The notes beneath the pieces were generated by a model. It saw nothing but the letters and a program-made list of their open reading frames with translations, was not told where the DNA came from and ran no database searches. A stretch of 64,000 nucleotides of DNA from Aurelia coerulea (lineage: Eukaryota > Cnidaria > Scyphozoa > Semaeostomeae > Ulmaridae), in assembly GCA_039566865.1 (NCBI GenBank), contig CM076952.1, positions 13,288,501 through 13,352,500 of the forward strand, given 5' to 3'. The translations under genes were made by a program, and so were the position numbers. Position 1 is the first letter of the stretch. Every line of letters begins with the position of its first letter. Positions 59,901-64,000 of the stretch are shown here, in pieces.

Positions 59901-61193
59901 CCCGTGTGGCCCCTATTTTCAAAGGAGGCAAGCCTGATGACCGTTCAAATTACAGGCCTATTTCTGTTCTACCGGTCGTTTCAAGACTCTTCGAAAAGGT
60001 TATATATGATCAGTGACATAGACAGTGGGAAGTATACTGCGATGATTTTTATAGATCTCAAGAAAGCATTCGACACGGTTGACCATCAAATACTCTTAGA
60101 TAAAATGCAGTTTTATGGAATTACTGGACTTGCGCACAAATGGTTCAGTTCTTATCTTGATAATCGGAAGCAGTACTGCAGAGTCAATGGCACAACTTCT
60201 AGCATTGAAAATATTGATATTGGAGTGCCACAGGGATCGTGCCTAGGGCCTCTTCTTTTTCTACTATACATAAATGACTTGCCATTTGCTCTAAAGAAAG
60301 CAAAGGCAACCATGTATGCCGACGACACAGCAATTTCGTATTCTTCTGATAAAAGTGAGGACCTGGACCTAGTAATCAACGAGGAGCTGTCGTACATTGA
60401 AAGGTGGCTACAAGGCAATAAGCTTTCCCTTAATGTTGTTAAAACCCAGGCTATGATAATTGGTTCAAAGCCAAAAATTAAAAAACTAAAAAACAATCTT
60501 AGCACACTTCCTTCTTTCAAAGTAGGGGGCGAGGAAATCAACCTGGTAAACGAAACAAAATACCTCGGGGTCATGATTGATAATTGCCTTACCTGGGAAA
60601 GTCATATAAGCGCGGTTCAAAAGAAGATCTCCAGAGCTATTGGCCTATTGAAGTATGCAAAAAATTTTGTTCAAACTGACACTTTGATAAATTTATATAG
60701 AAGCATCACGGAGCCACATTTCAGCTACTGTTGTTCTGTCTGGGGCTCTTGTGGTGCTTCAAAGCTAGACGTGCTTCAAAAATTACAGAATAAAGCAGCC
60801 AGAATAGTAACAAATAGCCCTTTCGATGCATCTGCAGCTCCTTTGCTCCAGAGACTTGGTTGGCCATCTGTACAAAAGCTGATAAATAAAGAAACAGGTT
60901 CTATGGTTTACAAATCTCTTAACTCTCTTGCACCTCAATATCTTAGCGATCTCTTCGTGAGATTGTCCGATGTACATCCAAGAGAGTTAAGAAACTCTAA
61001 AACAAACCTTGCAATACCCATGTTGAGAACTGGCAATGGCCAAAAATCCTTTGCTTATCGTGGGGCCAGTCTCTGGAACAGTCTTGATTTGGATACAAAG
61101 ATGGCTCCCTCAATCAATGCCTTCAAGTCCAAAATCAAAAGAAACTTATCCGGAACTGTTTCTTTTAAGTTTTTTAATTTTGGAGCGCCGTGA
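59901..61193 (+). pseudogene. LINE reverse transcriptase with internal deletion (LINE family 3)
   Basis: This is a reverse transcriptase of a CR1/Jockey-like LINE. The first part (59903-60013) reads RVAPIFKGGKPDDRSNYRPISVLPVVSRLFEKVIYDQ in one frame, then a TGA. The frame then shifts by one and resumes at DIDSGKYTA. Compared with the usual spacing, about 45 residues between RT motif 1 and motif A are deleted. The rest is well kept: FIDLKKAFDTVDH (catalytic Asp), GVPQGSCLGPLLFLLYINDLP, YADD (about 60318-60329), YLGVMID, and a C-terminus with RGASLWNSLD and FKSKIKRNL, ending with TGA at 61191-61193. The 5' end joins unit Y directly at 59900 and the 3' end joins Z, so the LINE is part of the composite block. 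No endonuclease is present. Confidence 0.9.
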
Positions 61194-61688
61194 CATTTCC
61201 ACCTTCCGGGCAATTTTTACTTGGTTTTTTTGCATGAATAGGAAGACTTTGATGTTAAAATGTGGAATCAGACGAATTTGCCAAAAAAGCGTGACTTATC
61301 CCAAAATTATGGGGCATTTTTCTGTGGAGCGCCGTTGTGAGAACCGAAGAATTCACAAGAAACCGGACCTCAAACAATGAGCCCAAAAGCTTTCTTGCAA
61401 TGATAAGTCATGTTCAAAGAGCAGCGGAGTACACAATCTTACGATAGCGGAAGAAAGCTCAGAATCCTAATGTATGTCACTTTTTTATATGTGAGTGAAA
61501 ATTGCAGCAATTTTGCCACGCCCATTTTTAAGAAGGTGCTCAGCGAATTTGACGAACAACGCCTATTTCGGCATAGATAGCTGAGAACTCACTTCTTGTG
61601 TTGGGGATGACGGTGTTAAAATTTCACACAGAAATCTCTATGGGTTCTCAAGCTATGAGGTATTATTTGTTAACAATCATTTTCAGAC
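61135..61688 (+). repeat. Unit Z (554 bp)
   Basis: It begins inside the last LINE codons and ends TTTTCAGAC. It matches 62413-62976, which has about 10 extra bases (near 62765, ATAAGGGAATCTTT) and a few substitutions. The next unit starts GTCTGAAAA, so the junction is a near-perfect palindrome. Confidence 0.85.
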
Positions 61689-61689
61689 A

Positions 61690-62411
61690 GTCTGAAAAAT
61701 TGCTTTCACTACCTATCATATATGTTTCTATGAATCCAAATCTACTTGTATCAGACAATTTCTTTCACTATGAATGGATAGCCACTAACTGTGGGCTTAA
61801 CTCCAGAGTACTTCAGATGTTAATGTTTTCATTGTTACTGGTTCATCCATCAGAACTATGACGTCATCAAATTATGCAAAATTTTCCCATGACGTTCAGC
61901 GAAACTCCTCTTGTGCACGAAACCTGCCAGTGATTTTGGCCTGAAAACATCACAGTTATCAAAGAGAACTGAAAACAAAGTTCCTTTTGAATCAGTGCAA
62001 ATTCTGCGCCTCCGCAGTGCAATTGTCTTATTTTCAAATGTACCGTTAGCCAATTCTCTAACTATTCATTCATTTTCAATGAGATTAAATTCGCTCCACC
62101 AAACTTGCATTCACCCTGGACGGCATTGAATGTTCTATTGTGCCCGATGAATTGTAATCCACAACTTTTTGTTGAAGAAGAATATACCTGTTGCATAGCA
62201 GCAAGGCGGATTTGCAATGTCTGGAAAATTGAGAAAGGGATCAAATTTGTCAACGCCGCTCCCTACTTTAAACATTAATAACGTTGGCAACGTTTGCCCT
62301 ATTCTAACAAATTTTGTCTCATTTTAATGAGAACAATGAGCTTTATTAGCCTATAGCAGTTTCTGCATCGATATTTTCGTGAAATATGATTTCTGACGGT
62401 TCTCAATAGAG
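61690..62411 (+). repeat. Unit Y' (722 bp), second copy
   Basis: Same length as Y with a single difference seen by eye. It is directly followed by the last ~60 bases of the LINE coding sequence, without the RT. Confidence 0.85.
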
Positions 62412-62412
62412 T

Positions 62413-62976
62413 TCAAAAGAAACTTATCCGGAACTGTTTATTTTAAGTATTTAATTTTGGAGCGCCGTGACATTTCCACCTTCCGGGCAATTTTTACTTG
62501 GTTTTTTTGCATGAATAGGAAGACTTTGATGTTAAAATGTGGAATCAGACGAATTTGCCAAAAAAGCGTGACTTATCCCAAAATTATGGGGCATTTTTCT
62601 GTGGAGCGCCGTTGTGAGAACCGAAGAATTCACAAGAAACCGGACCTCAAACAATGAGCCCAAAAGCTTTCTTGCAATGATAAGTCATGTTCAAAGAGCA
62701 GCGGAGTACACAATCTTACGATAGCGGAAGAAAGCTCAGAATCCTAATGTATGTCACTTTTTATAAGGGAATCTTTATGTGAGTGAAAATTGCAGCAATT
62801 TTGCCACGCCCATTTTTAAGAAGGTGCTCAGCGAATTTGACGAACAACGATTATTTCGGCATAGATAGCTGAGAACTCACTTCTTGTGTTGGGGATGACG
62901 GTGTTAAAATTTCACACAAAAATCTCTATGGGTTCTCAAGCTATGAGGTATTATTTGTTAACAATCATTTTCAGAC
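62413..62976 (+). repeat. Unit Z' (564 bp), second copy, with LINE remnant
   Basis: It starts TCAAAAGAAACTTATCCGG, which in the first copy is LINE coding sequence (KIKRNLSG). Copy two is therefore a deletion derivative lacking the RT, not an empty pre-insertion state. Confidence 0.85.
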
Positions 62977-63219
62977 AATCCTGGCCAAAAGAAGCTGGGA
63001 CGCAGGCAAATTTCCGTGTCTTCATGATGTTTCCTAAAATATCGAGGAGAAAACATACGTTTAGAGTCTCCTAATCCCCCCTTCCCCCTACTTCAATGTT
63101 GAGAAGGTCGAAAGGCGTTTGATTCAAGCAACTTTGAGAAGGGGGGAGCGGGGGGCACGTAATCAAAGACCGAAGTAGTGCAATTTTATGATTTGTCCCA
63201 AGTATTTTGGCCAAGATTG
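62976..63219 (+). repeat. Unit X' (244 bp), second copy
   Basis: Near copy of 58934-59179 with a shorter G-tract (GGGGGGAGCGGGGGGC). It ends GGCCAAGATTG followed by TA. Confidence 0.8.
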
Positions 63220-63221
63220 TA

Positions 63222-63622
63222 GGTCAGGCCACAGAAGCAGCTTCTCTGTGGCGGCATTCACTTTATTCAGAGCAAAACATTAACCAAACCTAATTTGCTA
63301 ATTTTTCGATAAAGTAAACATTCAAGAAGGCTTTGGTAAATCTATTCTGTTAGAAATTGTAAGAACAGCAGTTTTAGTGGTGCCCAGTTATTTGGCTTTG
63401 TCTTGAAAGTACACGAGGCTATTATGTGTGAACTACTGAAAGTAAAGGACCCTCCTGAGATTGATCAAATTTATTTGTATTGAATGTAAACAATCTGATC
63501 TATGACATTAGTCAAAATTGTAATAAATAAATCACTCCAGTTTTCGTTCAAAAAGTATCAAAATAGTTCCCGCGTTTCATATTTCAATGCCTTGTTCCAC
63601 GCTAGCGAACCTATACGCACTG
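63222..63622. other. Spacer, nothing recognised
   Basis: AT-rich DNA without a convincing frame before the minisatellite. Confidence 0.4.
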
Positions 63623-63870
63623 CTGTGGTGGATACGCCATACCGGGGCGGTATATTATCCATACTGTGGTGGGGTATTATCCTTACTGTGGTGGATACGC
63701 CATACCGGGGCGGTATATTATCCATACTGTGGTGGGGTATTATCCTTACTGTGGTGGATATGCCATACCGGGGCGGCGTATTATCCTTACTGTGGTGCGG
63801 TATTATCCTTACTGTGGTGGATACGCCATACAAGGTCGGCATATTATCCTTATTGTGGTGGATACAGCTA
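63623..63870 (+). repeat. 63-bp minisatellite, about 4 copies
   Basis: CTGTGGTGGATACGCC starts at 63623, 63686, 63749 and 63812 (the last two with changes), an exact 63-bp period. Each unit has two related halves: about 41 bp with GATACGCCATACCGGGGCGG and about 22 bp with GGGGTATTATCC. Because 63 is a multiple of 3, several frames are open on both strands (up to 145 codons). A repetitive protein exon is possible, but open frames in three registers at once point to a periodicity artefact. Confidence 0.9.
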
Positions 63871-64000
63871 GCAGGGGCAGATTGGCACAAGGTTGTAAGT
63901 TTTATAGAAGAGGCTTGATCAGCCCAGAGTGTAGAAATCTCTAAAAAGTAGCTACACAATGCTGCTTTTTTGTGGTATTCAGCTATCATATACAAAATGT
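63871..64000. other. Window end, nothing recognised
   Basis: Short unique flank with no feature. Confidence 0.4.

Larger units (their letters stand above)
58932..63221. mobile_element. Composite repeat block X-Y-LINE-Z-Y'-Z'-X' with inverted termini and TA flanks
   Basis: The block starts TA-CAATCCTGGCCAAAA (58932) and ends TTTTGGCCAAGATTG-TA (63221), so its ends are inverted repeats of about 15 bp with one mismatch, each flanked by TA, as in Tc1/mariner-type insertions. Inside are two copies of Y (722 bp) and Z (554 and 564 bp), and a LINE RT present only in the first copy. TA flanks are weak evidence alone. The inner boundaries are listed separately. Confidence 0.6.

Noticed and set aside
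63558..63995. 145-codon minus-strand frame over the minisatellite
   Set aside because: It is open because the period is a multiple of three; other frames over the same bases are equally open.

Overview
The window looks like invertebrate (metazoan) nuclear DNA. It is AT-rich and has no operons, no ribosome-binding sites and no intact host gene that I can recognise. It holds a very large satellite array, two kinds of retroelement remnants (APE-endonuclease LINEs and Penelope-like elements, PLEs, with a GIY-YIG nuclease), microsatellite tails and minisatellites. This mix resembles cnidarian genomes, but that assignment is inference from repeat style, not from a diagnostic gene.

Layout. 1-2614: flank with a 56-bp dispersed repeat, a few decayed satellite-like monomers, and the 3' end of a LINE with its terminal stem-loop and (TTA)n tail. 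2615-40721: one uninterrupted array of a ~64-bp monomer (about 590-600 copies, units of 63-66 bp). It has higher-order structure, including five copies of a precise ~377-bp inversion and a 5,149-bp-offset duplication. 40722-44270: low-complexity flank with no convincing gene and the second copy of the 56-bp repeat. 44270-50690: nested PLE and LINE fragments. The best is a 522-codon PLE reading frame with RT, Cys-rich linker and GIY-YIG domains on the minus strand. 50691-53817: a nearly full-length LINE (endonuclease plus RT) in one frame, broken by three TAA codons and one frameshift, inserted into one arm of an inverted PLE duplication with an AGAT target-site duplication; the other arm keeps the empty site. 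53822-55910: the PLE inverted repeat, then an unusual interleaved inverted-repeat cluster (A-B-A'-B', where primes mark reverse complements). 56560-57105: another LINE 3' end on the minus strand. 58932-63221: a composite repeat block with two almost identical 722-bp units, a deleted LINE RT in the first, and two flanking ~245-bp units with inverted termini. 63623-63870: a 63-bp minisatellite whose period is a multiple of three.

Function. None of these parts work together as a cellular pathway. The window is a satellite block beside a retroelement graveyard. The observations most worth following are the precise inversion inside the satellite, the 3' stem-loop shared by three LINE copies, the LINE/PLE nesting with an empty-site control, the A-B-A'-B' structure, and possible hammerhead-ribozyme cores beside PLE pieces.
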